In this document: positions 1-11,096 of the stretch, in pieces
Position numbering within the stretch: position 1 is the stretch's first letter
Layout: each line of letters begins with the position of its first letter
Assembly (NCBI GenBank): GCA_027569505.1
Contig: JAPDFF010000041.1
Coordinates: forward strand, 148,681-212,680
Direction: 5' to 3'
DNA from: Chloridium humicola
Lineage: Eukaryota > Ascomycota > Sordariomycetes > Chaetosphaeriales > Chaetosphaeriaceae
DNA length: 64,000 bases
The notes under the pieces: generated by a model
The model's database searches: none
Told to the model about the DNA's origin: nothing
The model's input: the letters and a program-made list of their open reading frames with translations, nothing else
Position numbers and translations under genes: made by a program

Positions 1-508
1 GCGGGGGCTGCTTGGCATAGGCTCAACACCCGCCACGAATGCACCACGCCAGGGTCCTGTGAGCCCTACGAACCGAGGAATTGACTCAGGCAACGCTCGC
101 AGGTTCGGGTCAAGTTGAACCGCAGCCGGGATATTTGCTGCGGTCACCACCTTTGCAACAACACACCCAGCTTAAGAACTCGACAGCGGCCAGGCTCCCT
201 CGTGGGCTCTCCCCGAGGCATTTTCTCATCAGGTCTTCGACGATTCAGGAACCCGAGCAATACGCGGTCCCCAGCCGACGCCTGCTCCGTGCTCCGGTCT
301 TGACGCGCCATCCGGGACGACGCCCCTTCCACTGCCTGCCGCGACTTCCGCCTGGATCGGCACCCGGCGACTCGGCATCGACGTTTGCGCCTTGCGGGAC
401 GACTCTCGAAGGCCCTCTAGCGGATCTTTTGGGAGTGAGCTGCGCCGCCTGACGCGTCCACTACATTGGGCTTGATACCACGTTTGGCCTCTAGCCCCAA
501 CGAGCAAG
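1..508. other. Intergenic / 5' flank of the Zn2Cys6 gene
   Basis: No protein family was recognised on either strand and no tRNA-like structure was seen. The right part is probably promoter and 5' UTR of the regulator starting at 509. The left edge is cut by the window, so an upstream gene could begin outside it. Confidence 0.4.
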
Positions 509-2669
509 ATGGTCTACTGCGGGAAACCAAGCAAGGGCTGCTCCAACTGCCGGGAGCGCAAGATTCGCGTAAGTCGGCTTTCGTTTTGAGGAGTGGCTGT
601 GCCACACGCTTTCAACAGCTCCTCCATTGAAGTGAACACCAACAAATGCCCTCTCTCCATGGAAGCACCCTACTGACGAACAACCCAAGTGTGACCAGAA
701 AGAACCAGGTTGTGGCCAGTGTGACAAGAGGCAGCAAAAATGCCCCGGCTACCGCAACCTCGTGGACCTCATGTTCCGCGACGAGAGCTCCCATGTCATC
801 AAGAAGGCTAAGGCGAGAGCCCGCAAGAAGGCGCATCTGGGTGTCTCACGGCCGGCAACCCCTTCACCCTCAGAAGGCCGGTTGTCGGTAACACCCGAGC
901 CTCGCGGGAGGCCACTGTCCTTGATCGTCCCACCTACACCTCTCGCAAGCAGCCCAGCCGCTCAAGATGCTGAACAGAATGATGACAGCTTGCTCATGTC
1001 CCCCGAGTCAGGAAGCTGGCCAGTGACACCACCGATGGCTCAGTTCTACAACCTGGCCCCGGCCTGCCAAGAGGACGGTGTTGCCTTTTTCTTCTCACGA
1101 TACGTTGCTGCCGAAGAGACGGCATCCCATCAAAAGTTCGACTTCATCCGGGAGGTCTGGAAGCCTTCGTTGTCGACACCCAATACCCAGGTTGACAGCG
1201 TCCTCGCCAGCATGACCGCTGTTGGACTCACGGGCTTGGCGACAAGAACAGGATCGCCAGGGCTCATGGACGCGGCCAGGAAGTCATATGGAACAGCACT
1301 TCAATTGACAAACCATGCTCTCCAACAACCGACCGAAGCCGTCAAGGATAGCACCATGCTGTGCATTCTCATCCTTGGCGTATTCGAGATGATGACAGAA
1401 AACACAGCAGGAATGTCGACTGTTCAGGCATTCCAAAAACACGTTGCCGGGGCCGTAGAGCTTGCGCGGATCCGAGGACCAGCCCAGTTCAAAACAAGGG
1501 CGGGAAGAAGGATGTTCTCAATGCTCTGCCAGCGAGCTGTCATCAGCTGTGCCCAACAGGACAAGCCCATGCCGGCCGTGTTGATCGAGCTCTGGCACGA
1601 GATGTGCAAGACATCACGAGATACTGGGAACCCGAACAGACGGTTGATGCCACTCCTGTGGCAGGTGCTGCAGCTGCGCTCCGAGATCAGGAGTGGCTTT
1701 TTGACTGACCCCCAGACCATTGTGGACCGGCTGCTTGCCCTGGACGGGGAGTTTGAAAAGCTGACCAGCCAGCTCCCTGCGTCGTGGAAGTGCCGCACGT
1801 TCGAAGTGAAGCAACACCACCCAGCTGTCTTTGACGGAATTTGCCATCTCTACTCCTCACCACACCACGCCAACATGTTCAACCACATCTCGACAACCCG
1901 CATCCTCCTCCTCGAAACCGTCCTCGCCGAAATCTCCCGCGACTTCGCCAGCTTCGCCCCGATCCTCGACACGAGCCACTACCTCGAAGTCTACAACAAA
2001 ACTCGCCGCAAGCTCAAGCACATGGTCCGCGACGTCATCGCCAGTGTCCCACAACAGCTCGGCCTCATGAACACAACCGACGGCAGCATCGGCAACGCTA
2101 AAAACGACCCCGACTCCACCCCCATCGCAACCGTCGAGATCCGCACCACCCCCTCCCCCCCAACCTCCCCCGCCTCCCGCTCCTCCGACTCCATCAGCGG
2201 CAGCATGTACAGCAGCCCGCTCTCTACCTGCGAGCCCCGCCAAACCCAGTCCTCAGGCCTCACCATCCTCGACGTCACCCACGCCCGCCACCAGGAGGAT
2301 GAGGCCGAGCGGTACATGCTGCTTGTTTCAGCGACCAGCACCGTCGTCTGGCCGCTGTTTGTGGTCGGCACGTCGACGGCGTGTGGCGCGGACATGCGCG
2401 CGTATGTGGTTGGGCGGCTGCATACGCTGTATATGGAGACGGGGATTAGGCAGGCGGATGCCGTGGCGAATTTGCTGGAGGAGCAGCATGATGTTATGCT
2501 GAGTCCCGCGCTTGGGGGGCACGGGGCGGGGTGGTTGGAGCTGGATTTGAGGGCGGGGAATCATCACCATGAGGACGGGGTTATTATGTCCGTGATGGGG
2601 GAGGACTATGGGTTGGGGTTGTTGCCGCTGCCGGGGGTGAAGGGGGAGTATGACGGTGTGTGGGTTTGA
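509..2669 (+). CDS. Zn2Cys6 fungal transcription factor
   Basis: This gene encodes a predicted nuclear DNA-binding regulator of 679 aa. Exon 1 is 509-568 and exon 2 is 690-2669; the 121-nt intron (569-689) has a GTAAGT donor. The intron splits the zinc cluster: Cys11 and Cys14 are in exon 1, and Cys21, 28, 31 and 38 are in exon 2. Together they give the canonical C-X2-C-X6-C-X6-C-X2-C-X6-C binuclear cluster, ending in CPGYRNLVDLMFRDES. This is the form seen in regulators of the Fungal_trans_2 (DUF3468) class. A basic Lys/Arg stretch follows the cluster. The long C-terminal part resembles the helical fungal-specific domain, with a Ser/Pro-rich insert around residues 480-530. The ATG at 509 is chosen because the ORF beginning at 762 lacks the first half of the zinc finger. 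Target genes cannot be inferred from the neighbours. Confidence 0.88.
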
Positions 2670-2945
2670 GAGAGCCTCGGGAGATGGGGTAAAAAGGGGT
2701 TTGGATGAGATGGGTGCTCGGTTTTGGAGGGTGGGAGGGAAATGAAATTATGCAGCGGGAACAAAGTGATACCAAAGGGTGGATTGATTTGCATAGCGTG
2801 TATATTTTTGGATGTCGTATATACCAGCCGCGACTTCGCAGGCACGATAAATCTCAAATCTCAACTGTCAGACCAAACCGCTTTTCCCCAACCAACGCCG
2901 TGCAATGCTGCTTTCCACGCCTTCCCTCCTCCATACGTTAGGTCA

Positions 2946-4718
2946 TCACCAAGAATCAAAATTGCCAAACCCCCCTCCCATCTTCACCTTCTTCCTCACC
3001 GGCTCCTCCCACGTCTCCACCTCCCCCTCACCTCCCCCTTCCTCCCCCTTCTCCTGCCTCTGCTCTTTCTGCGCAACCTTTAAATACCTCCCCACCCCCT
3101 CCCCCCTCCCATCCCCCGCTTCCCCCTCCCCCTCCTTCCTAATCCTCTTCCCCGTCCACGTAATCCGATCATCCTCCGTCCCCCCCCGCCTCCTCACCTC
3201 CTCCCTCACCTTCTCCTCCCCCTCCCTCGCCCTCTTCTCCTTCATAAACTCCTCAAACGGATCAATCAGCACCACTATTTCCTGAATGGTAATAGGCTCA
3301 AGCGGGCGGCTACTCCCTTCCTCAACCGGCACCGCCTCCATTTTTGTGAGCGTCGTGTCGATCCCGTCGATAACCCGCCCAAAAACGGTGTGTTTCCTGT
3401 CTAAGTGGGGGGCGGGGCGGTAGGTGATGAAGAACTGCGACGAGTTGGTGTTTTTGCCTTTGTTCGCCATGCTCACCACCCCGCGCTTGTCATGCACATT
3501 CGGCCCCTCGAGCTCGTCGGCAAAGGTCTTCCCCCAGATGGATTTCCCGCCCCGGCCGGTTCCTGATGGGTCGCCGCCTTGGATCATGAAATTCCGGATG
3601 GAGCGGTGGAAGGGAACATTAGTATAATAGCCTTTTTGGGCGAGGCGGAGGAAGTTCCAGACTGCTTTGGGGGCGGTGTCGGTGTGCAGTTCGAGGGTGA
3701 GAGAGCCGAGGTTGGTGGTCAGGCGCGCGTAGCCTTTGTGTTTGATGCGGCGGGGGTGCAGCATCCATTCTTCGTCGGTGAGGAGGGCGCGTTCGTTGGT
3801 TGTGGAGGGGGTGAGGCCGGTCGAGGTGAAGGAGGCGGCCGCGGCGCCGGTGGTGTAGGATGCGGCGTTGGGGGCGAGTTTTTTTTGGAGGATGGAGGGG
3901 ACGCGCGGGGTGGTGGAGGGTTTGTTGGTGGTCGTGAGGGATTGAGTTGAGCGGTTGACGTCGGCGCCGGATTCGCGGGCCTGGCGGGCGCGTTCGACGG
4001 CTTCTTTTGCACGGAGGACTTTGTCGCCAATTCGGCCGAGGGCGTTGATGTTGATGCTGCCTTGTTGGCGTTGTTCTTCTTGTTCTTTTGTGGGGAGGGC
4101 GTCCTGTCCTTCTTGGAGGTATTTGAACTGGCTGAGATCGCGGCTGGCGGCGTTTTGCGGGTCTTGGAGTGTGATGATATCTTTGCGGCCAAACTCGACG
4201 TCGTCGACCAGGTCGCGCCACATCTTGGCCTTGATGTTCATGCGCTCGACCGTCTCCCAGGCAAACACGTTTGCGTAGCTGCCGTGGCGGATGGCGACGA
4301 TGTGGGTGTTGTCGGTGAACACCTTGAAGGTAACCGGGTCGATGAAGTCACCCTTACCGTCGGTCGGAATGCCATTGCGGTCGTTGCTCTCGGCGGTGTC
4401 GGCGTTGCGCGCGAAGTTGAGGCGGATCAAGTCTTTGGCGGCGAGGGGTTCGCCGTTGACTGGGTTCGTTTCGTGCTTCTCCAGCCAAGAGCCAATGACC
4501 TCAACGTCAAAGATGACCCCGTCCTGTGTACAAACTGGGTTCTTGAATGGCTGGAGGCTGGCGGCGCAGAAGTTGAAGGGGAGGCGCTTGAAGGAGGCGT
4601 GGGTGCCGTCGCTGCGCTGTGCGCGAGTGCCTGCGTTTGCGCCAACGCTGGCGCTGTAGGCGTCCGAGGACGACCATTCGGAGTGGGTAATGTACAGCTT
4701 GTCGGTGCCTTTCCCCAT
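2946..4718 (-). CDS. cyp8: Peptidyl-prolyl cis-trans isomerase-like 2 (U-box cyclophilin, Cyp8/PPIL2)
   Basis: A single-exon gene of 590 aa. Residues about 45-115 form a U-box (RING-like E3 ligase fold without zinc ligands). Residues about 328-486 are a cyclophilin domain with FHR at 370-372, QGGD at 380-383 and the SSQFFIT strand at 426-432. The Trp that contacts cyclosporin in canonical cyclophilins is replaced by His in PHLDRKHTVFG, as is common in this subfamily. The C-terminal 90 residues are highly charged (Lys/Arg/Glu). Family members are nuclear and associate with the spliceosome, coupling proline isomerisation with ubiquitin-ligase activity. The gene is convergent with the Zn2Cys6 gene on its left, and its 5' end is divergent from the PTM1 gene. 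The domain order and length (yeast/human orthologues are about 520-580 aa) make the call firm. Confidence 0.95.
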   Translation of the reverse strand: MGKGTDKLYITHSEWSSSDAYSASVGANAGTRAQRSDGTHASFKRLPFNFCAASLQPFKNPVCTQDGVIFDVEVIGSWLEKHETNPVNGEPLAAKDLIRLNFARNADTAESNDRNGIPTDGKGDFIDPVTFKVFTDNTHIVAIRHGSYANVFAWETVERMNIKAKMWRDLVDDVEFGRKDIITLQDPQNAASRDLSQFKYLQEGQDALPTKEQEEQRQQGSININALGRIGDKVLRAKEAVERARQARESGADVNRSTQSLTTTNKPSTTPRVPSILQKKLAPNAASYTTGAAAASFTSTGLTPSTTNERALLTDEEWMLHPRRIKHKGYARLTTNLGSLTLELHTDTAPKAVWNFLRLAQKGYYTNVPFHRSIRNFMIQGGDPSGTGRGGKSIWGKTFADELEGPNVHDKRGVVSMANKGKNTNSSQFFITYRPAPHLDRKHTVFGRVIDGIDTTLTKMEAVPVEEGSSRPLEPITIQEIVVLIDPFEEFMKEKRAREGEEKVREEVRRRGGTEDDRITWTGKRIRKEGEGEAGDGRGEGVGRYLKVAQKEQRQEKGEEGGGEGEVETWEEPVRKKVKMGGGFGNFDSW

Positions 4719-5265
4719 GTTGGCGGCGGTATTTGGAGGTTGTTGGAGTCGACCAGGAGATGCAATCGAAGAGACGAAGGAAGCGACTTCAACAAAACAA
4801 GTGACGGCGACAGCCTTATCTTATCATTTTATTGTGACCCCTGTCCGCGGCAGACATTCCCTCCCGCGCTTGCAGGCGGCTAAGCAGCGGGCGACAGTGC
4901 GGTTAGCTCAGCGTCACTGTCTCGACCGTGGCATCTGTGGGTCCATGTCGTCGCAATGTCCTGGAGCTTGCGGCAACATCCCGCAATCCCGAGACAGCAG
5001 ACAGACATCAGGACTCCATCAAAGGGAGCTTGAGGATCTTCTCTCATCCCGACCATCACCCCGGTCGCACGACTACGACTCAGGCACTGCCCGACCAAGG
5101 CAGAGATCAACCGGCAAGCGGATCCATGACGGTGTTCGCTGTTTGACGGTTTCAGGTCGCATTCTCGGACACGCTGTTTTGTTCGCCATCCCCTGACCAC
5201 CACCTGTACAAGCGCCAACATCACGAACTTGAACACCACGGCGAGCCCCTCGACACACATCGATC
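4719..5265. promoter_or_regulatory. Divergent intergenic region between cyp8 and PTM1
   Basis: The two flanking genes are transcribed away from this 547-bp interval, so both core promoters should lie here. ORFs reading through it extend out of neighbouring genes or lack any recognisable family. No specific operator was identified. Confidence 0.5.
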
Positions 5266-7147
5266 ATGAGGCGCTGGGCATACTCCCTGCTATTATTGGC
5301 GCTGTCAATATGGACAGTGGCCGCGCTGGAAATTAAATTGGTGCGTGGTGCTGTCGTCCCACCCTCCCGGCGTCTGCTAACATGAGCTGCAACAGGACGA
5401 GACCGCCGACAACCGACAACGATGCGCCGGTTTGCCCCCCCCAATCCTAAACCCCCGAACCGAAACCGATCTGACAACAAGCAGGCATGTACAGCAAGAA
5501 CTCATGGGGCGGCCCAGTCGACCCCTTCATCCTCGTCAAGTTCACCGACGTCGGCAAGGACCAGGGCGACGACCCCGTCGTGAGCCTGCTCGTCTTCGAC
5601 TGGATGGACTGGGACTACATTGGTGTGCCGAGCCAGGACAACCCCTCGGTCAACGACATTATCTGCGAGCAGCAGTTTGTCGACGCCGGATACTGCAACC
5701 AGACCGACATTGGGAAGTTCATCATCTCGCCCAACGCCACCGCGCACTCCAGGAACATCATCTTGACCAAGGCCATCCACCTCAAGGACTCGTCCCCGAT
5801 CAACTACCCCATCACCAAGACGGGATACTTTTGTGTGGTTACGAACCCCTTCACGGATGATGCCAACAAGTACGAGGCTATTGTTGAGTTTCGTAATGCC
5901 TTTGGCGAGCTGCCGGCTACACAAATTCCGAAGCTGCCGTTCTATGGGGGGATCACGATTGCCTATGCCCTGGTGCTGGTGTTTTGGGGGTTCCTGTACT
6001 TCCAACACCGGTCCGACATCTGTATGTGCACCCATCATTTGCCCTCGTTTCCGCGACTAACCCTCCACAGTGGCCGTGCAAAACTACATCACAGCCATCC
6101 TCATCTTCCTCGTCCTCGAGATGCTCATGACCTGGGGTTTCTACGGTCCGTCCCCCCTCCTCCCGCTTCCCCATCCCCCATCTAACCCCCCTCCCCACAG
6201 ACTACCTCAACCGCAACGGCTCCAACATCGGCTCCAAAGTCCTCCTCGTCATCGTAGCCATCCTCAACGCCGCGCGCAACTCCTTCTCCTTCTTCCTCCT
6301 CCTCATCGTCTGCATGGGCTACGGCGTCGTCAAGCCCACCCTCGGCCGCACCATGATATACGTCCGGTGGCTGGCCATCGCCCACTTCGTCTTCGGCATC
6401 GTCTACGCCATCACCAGCCTGGTCGTCAACCCGGACAGCGCAGGCCCTTTTGTCCTGCTGATCGTCCTCCCCCTCGCGGCAACACTTACCGCGTTCTACG
6501 TCTGGACGTTGAACTCGCTGAGTTTTACTTTGAAGGACCTCCGCGAAAGGAAGCAGCATGTGAAGGAGGGGATGTATAGGAAGCTATGGTGGTGTATCCT
6601 GGTGTCCATCCTCGTCATATTCGCATTCTTCTTCTTCAATTCGTTTAGCTTCGCGTCAGCCAGAGACCCGGATTATGTCCCGTTCCACTGGAAGACGAGG
6701 TGGTTTGTGCTGGACGGGTGGCTGAATATTGTGTACTTTGCCGACGTCGCGTTTATAGCGTATGTGTGGCGGCCGACGGCGAATAATCGCCGCTTTGCGA
6801 TGAGCGATGAGATTGCGCAGGAGGATGATGGCACGTTTGAGATTGCGAATTTGGATATTGGGAATCCGGATGAGAGCGATGAGGAGGATGAGGAGAGGCG
6901 GGTGGGGGTTGCGAAGGGGGGGAGGAATGGGAGTGGGAATGGTGGGGGGATTCAGTTGGGTGGTGGTGGTGGTGGGCAGTCTTCTGCGGCTGCGGCTGCT
7001 GCTGCTCCTGCTCCGCCGAGGAAACCGAGTCCGCCGTTGCCGAGGGAGTCGTTGGATGGGGAGACGATCTTTGCGGTGGGTGAGGATGATAAGTTCTCGG
7101 ATGACGAGAGTGGCGAGGAGTCCGGGTTGGTGCGGGGGAGGAAATAG
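5266..7147 (+). CDS. PTM1: PTM1/TMEM87-type seven-transmembrane Golgi protein
   Basis: Five exons (5266-5340, 5396-5429, 5485-6021, 6071-6145, 6201-7147) join in phase to 555 aa. The first exon encodes a signal peptide (MRRWAYSLLLLALSIWTVAA). Exons 2-3 give the RCAGMYSKNSWGGPVDPFI motif, which is typical of the luminal domain of the lung-seven-TM/PTM1 family. Exons 3-5 carry about seven hydrophobic segments. The luminal domain is followed by a cytosolic tail of about 110 residues rich in Asp/Glu, Gly and Ala. Family members reside in Golgi/endosomal membranes and have been linked to protein trafficking. The second exon is only 34 nt and would be missed by ORF-based calling. Its inclusion is supported by CTAAC-type branch sites and by restoration of phase on both sides. 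The tail is acidic and low-complexity and may be poorly conserved. Confidence 0.9.
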
Positions 7148-7506
7148 ACGGTTGGGGGCAAGGAAGGAAGGGTTTTCAATCTTTGAAGGAGTGGGAAGAT
7201 CTATTCAGTGAAGGGTAAAAGTATCGGAAGGCCGGTATGGCACCTCATGTACCATAGCGGTGGGCGGCGTTGCTTGGGTCCGGGTTGAAGGGTAGTCATT
7301 TGCATTGTTTAGGGCTAGCGGTAGAGTGTGATGGGTAATATTGAGTTTCTGTGTGATTCTGGGGGGTAACTGAGTTGATACAGGTGCTCGGCCTATCCGT
7401 GAGGATGTGGGAACATGACAGATGCATGCCTCGATGAGCCAATTTCGTGTATCCATAACATCAGGTTTAAAACTACAGCTTAAACACAGACCAGCAGGCC
7501 AGGAAG
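7148..7506. other. Convergent 3' flanks of PTM1 and NDUFAF7
   Basis: This interval lies between the PTM1 stop and the second stop codon behind the NDUFAF7 homologue. No gene or structured RNA was recognised. It presumably holds both 3' UTRs. Confidence 0.4.
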
Positions 7507-7659
7507 TTAACTATCCCCCTCCGCAACCAACTGCAGCTCAACCTCGGCCATGACCTGGCGGTCGTTGAAGTTCTGCTCCGTCTTTGCCTGGCACTCGCGC
7601 ATCTTCTCAATCTGGTCAGCGAACCTTTCCTCCATCACCTGTCTCGCCTTCGCAGCCCT
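7507..7659 (-). other. In-frame coding-like extension behind the NDUFAF7 stop codon
   Basis: Directly after the TAG at 7660-7662 the same frame stays open for 50 codons to TAA at 7507-7509. The predicted peptide is helical and charged, containing VMEERFADQIEKMRECQAK and ending VAEGDS. Most third positions are G or C, as in real exons of this window. It could be the original C-terminus cut off by a point change (for example GAG to TAG), a stop-codon readthrough tail, or an exon joined by an unrecognised splice. The sequence just before it (TGCTGCTTAG) also looks like a weak 3' splice site. It has no start-site context of its own. Confidence 0.45.
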
Positions 7660-9507
7660 CTAAGCAGCAACATCCCCCCCAAACCCAACCGGCCTCCTCC
7701 TGCCTTCATTCTCCGGCAAAATCGCCAGCGCCTTATACACCTTCCCCATCCCCCCCGGATGACGATCAACCAACCTCCTCCAAGCTTTCCGCACATCCTC
7801 CACTTTCCTCTCCCCCTCCTCACCCCCCTCCTTCCCCACCTGCTCCTGCATCCCCTTCACCAACATCTCCACCCTCTCCCGAATCCCCATCGCCTCCAAG
7901 AAATCCCCCTGTCCCACCGGCCCATGCACCTCCACCCCCTCGCTCGCCTTGATCGCGCTCTCCGCGATCGCCGCAAAATCCACATCCGCGCTGAGATCGG
8001 TCAGGCCCGGCTCTGCAAAGGGACTCACCCGCCGATGCCGGCTGATACCCCGCAGACTGTTCGTCGGGATGGTGCCATCACCGGGACCATAGTCCAGAAT
8101 CAGCGCCGCGCCAGAGGGCTTCGGCTTCGGATGCTGCGGCGAGCCGCCGATGCGGGCGGCGAAGTCGGAGGCGTAGAGCGAGGCGTCGGGGCAGACTTCG
8201 AGGAGGGCGCCCGCGCCGACGGTGGGTTTGAGCGCGCGGAAGCGCGGGGAGGATTCGGGCAGGTAGAGGGAGTGCCGGGTGGGGGCTTTGGCGAGGGTTA
8301 GTTGGAAGTCGGGGGGGGGCGTGTCGCGGGATTGGGAGGAGGGCGTGTTGAGGGTGGTGTGCGTTGAGCCTGGGGGGGTGGGGGAGACGAGCATTTCGCG
8401 CCATTCGAGGGTGGGGGTGGTGGTTTTTGTGGAGGGGGAGGCGGTGGATGGGGGGGTGGTGATTTGAGATGGGGGGGACTTTTGAGTGGCAGGGACGGAG
8501 ACGAGCTCGAAGGCGTGGATGGGGAGGGCGTCGAAGAATTCGTGGGCCATGATGAAGGGCATTTTTTCGGGGGCTGGGGGGTTGTTAGTTGGTGTGAAGG
8601 CGAGGGGTGGGGGTAATGAGAGCTTACACATGGGAATCGACTTGATGGTCTCGGTCCAGACGATAGGTAGTGCGTTGTACTTGCACACGCTGTGGTAGCC
8701 GACCTTGGACTCGGTCATAGGGGCGTCCTTGCCGCAGAGGAGGTTCTTCTGCGCCATGCGAAGCTCGGGGCTGGCCTCGACCATGTAGATGGCGTCGATA
8801 GCGTTTGCCATGGGAGGGAACCTCTGAATGGTCTGCGAAAGTGTTGGTTAGTGTCTGTTGCCGATGAACATACAACCCCGAGGATAACATACCCGCAGCA
8901 TATCGTCCATCAAGGTGCCACGACCAGGTCCAACCTCGATCAACTCAACGCCCTGGCTCTGGCGGCCCTGGGCAAGCCACTCTGCCACATACCAGATGCC
9001 GCAAAGTTCACCAAACACCTGCGAGATCTCGGGAGACGTGACGAAATCGCCCTTAAGGCCGAACTGGTCGCGACCCTGCTCGATGGCGCCGGTGTAGTAG
9101 CCACCAACATCAGCAGTCAGACACATGCGCATGTAGCTTGCCAGAGGCACAGGGCCGGTCATCTGGACAGAGTCAGCAACTGAAATAACATGTGGCAGAA
9201 GGCACAAGTTCACCTCAATGGCAGCGCCCAGCTGCTTGGCCAGAGGTGTCGACCATTTCCTCTCCTCTTCAAGGTCTTCACTTTCTTGGACCTTCTCGTG
9301 CTCCTTCTGCCGGAGCCGTGTTGCCGCAGAAAATGTTCGGTGTTGGAGAGCCGAGGCCCGAATGCGGGTGCCCAGCCGTGAGCTTAAGCTCGGATTGAGA
9401 GACTGAATTGAGCCGAGTGAAGCTCTGGAAGCTCTCGCGGAGAGATTTGTTAACGACAGAGCGCTACCACGGGCGCTCCGCAGCGCCTGAAAAGACGCGA
9501 ATCTCAT
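7660..9507 (-). CDS. NDUFAF7: Mitochondrial protein arginine methyltransferase NDUFAF7 (complex I assembly, MidA family)
   Basis: Four exons (9214-9507, 8893-9162, 8628-8832, 7660-8573) give 560 aa; the introns are 51, 60 and 54 nt. The N-terminus is Arg/Ser-rich and looks like a mitochondrial presequence. The SAM-binding motif is VELIEVGPGRGTLMDD. Other family hallmarks are GDFVTSPEISQVFGEL, MAHEFFDALPIHAFE, LEVCPDA and the late ADVDF segment. Orthologues dimethylate an arginine of the complex I subunit NDUFS2 and are needed for early complex I assembly in the matrix. The ATG at 9507 is preferred over the upstream in-frame ATG at 9516 because it begins a clean targeting sequence (MRFASFQALRSARG). 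Introns 1 and 3 are stop-free and phase-neutral, so uninterrupted reading would insert 17-18 spurious residues at each. The C-terminus is ambiguous because of the in-frame tail at 7507-7659. Confidence 0.9.
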
Positions 9508-10014
9508 GTTGCACAACTCAAGTGGAGGATGTCATACAGACATGGTCTAAGATAAATACCGAGGATGTTGGGCAGTTTATGTAGAAGGAGCCCGAGGTAG
9601 TCTTGACTTCGGGTGTGTTACACTCAAAGTTCTTATCAAATTAAGAAGTCCTTATCGAGTAACACCAACCCTAACCCTGGAGAACGAGCTCTCCACACAA
9701 GATGGACCATGCCAACGCTCAATCAGTCTTTTAGACAAAGAAAGACAAAGAAAGAAAAGTTTAAAGTTAGACTGACGACCAGTTTGGTAGTCTCTTTAAG
9801 TTAAAAGAATACTCGAAACCGTGTTGTGTAGGTGGTATGGACCTTGGAAGTTGACTCTCAGTATCAAGGTTAGGGTCATTTATCAAGGCATGATGTCAGT
9901 TCAGCGACAAGCTCGTGCCACATGTCAATTGGCTGCACAGTGCAAGACAACGACCACGTCCGCCGCTTTCAGAAGACCACATCTCAAATCCAGCAACCTT
10001 CGACAGTCTCAGCT
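9508..10014. promoter_or_regulatory. Divergent promoter region between NDUFAF7 and USE1
   Basis: A 507-bp interval between two divergent starts, more AT-rich than the flanking coding sequence. It contains an AAGACAAAGAAAG-type purine stretch near 9733. It also has two short telobox-like motifs: AACCCTAACCCT at 9667-9678 and the reverse motif GGTTAGGG at 9868-9875. No gene is supported. Confidence 0.45.
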
Positions 10015-11096
10015 ATGGTCCAGCTAATACCCGGCGTGACGGCGCCAATACCGCTTCCTCGACGTGCCGATCCCCTCAGCGACCTCACCGTGCTACTTAA
10101 CCGCCTGCAACGCACCATTCTCCACGCCGACGCCGCGCACGAAGCACGACTCCGCGACAGCGAGTTCGAGAGGCAGAAGGCTCAGGCTGTATGTATGGCT
10201 TTAACGGGTTCTCCCGATTCTTGCTGACTCGGTTGCAGAACATCAACTACGCGCGATCCCTCCTCACGAGACTCGAGCAAGAAGCCCTCACAGTCAAGAT
10301 CCTCGCCCGCCGGCAGGAGACACAGGCAGATTTGGTGCGGAAGAGGGAGACTCTCGACCAATTATCAGAACGACTCAGCGACCTGGCCGAATTTGCCGCA
10401 GCGAGGGACATCGACGATCGCGACGATGACACTTCAGACGGGGAGGACATCCTGGCGGACATCATAGCGACCCCGAGCGAGAGCCTGGCCTCGACCAAAT
10501 CTCCCGACATGCCCCCAGAGGAGCCAGTCGAGCAACCAGACCACGCCCCAGCTTCTCTAGAACCGCCATCCCCTATACCCCCACAACCCAAACAAGAACC
10601 ACCCACACCACCACAGCACACAACAACAACCCAAACCCTCCGCTCCCGCAATCCCAACCCCTCCTCCTCCCAACCCCAACCACAACCCCAACCGCCCGCA
10701 ACAACAACCGCCCGAACCACCCTGTTCCCCCCCCGCCCCACTTCCCCCCAAACCACAACTGCCCTCACCACCACAACCGAAGCCATCCTCGACCACCAAC
10801 GCGCCGAGCAAGACCTCCTCTCGGAATCCATCCTCAAGCTCGCCACCCAGCTCAAGGCCTCGTCCCACGCCATCTCAGCCTCGCTGGAGGAGGACAAGGA
10901 GGTTGTTGAGCGTGCCGGGCAGGGTATGAATAAGACGGGGCAGAGCATGGAGAGTGTTACGCGGAGGATGGGACTGTTGTCGAGGATGACAGAGGGGGAG
11001 GGGTGGTGGGGGCGGATGAGGTTGTATGCGGTGGTGTGGGGGTTGATGGTGGTTTTGGTGGTTGTGGTTTTTGTTTTGCCGAAATTGAGGTTTTAA
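10015..11096 (+). CDS. USE1: ER-Golgi SNARE Use1
   Basis: Two exons (10015-10188 and 10239-11096) give 343 aa. The 50-nt intron has GTATGT, a CTGAC branch point and TTGCAG. The N-terminal helical region (PLSDLTVLLNRLQRTIL) is followed by a long Pro/Gln/Thr-rich low-complexity linker (about residues 150-235). A SNARE-like heptad segment then starts near QDLLSESILKLATQLK, and a single C-terminal membrane anchor (VVWGLMVVLVVVVFVLP) ends nearly at the stop. This is the layout of the Use1 family, a tail-anchored Q-SNARE acting in Golgi-to-ER retrograde fusion with Sec20 and Ufe1. The start at 10015 was chosen because it begins the conserved part; an in-frame ATG at 9922 would add 31 unremarkable residues. 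The 3' end is convergent with the BRCT gene. Confidence 0.82.

Noticed and set aside
4062..4883. 273-codon ORF antisense to cyp8
   Set aside because: It overlaps a firmly identified U-box/cyclophilin gene on the other strand and has shadow-like composition.
9667..9678. AACCCTAACCCT telomere-like repeat
   Set aside because: Only two units, so not an internal telomere tract. At most a telobox-like promoter motif.
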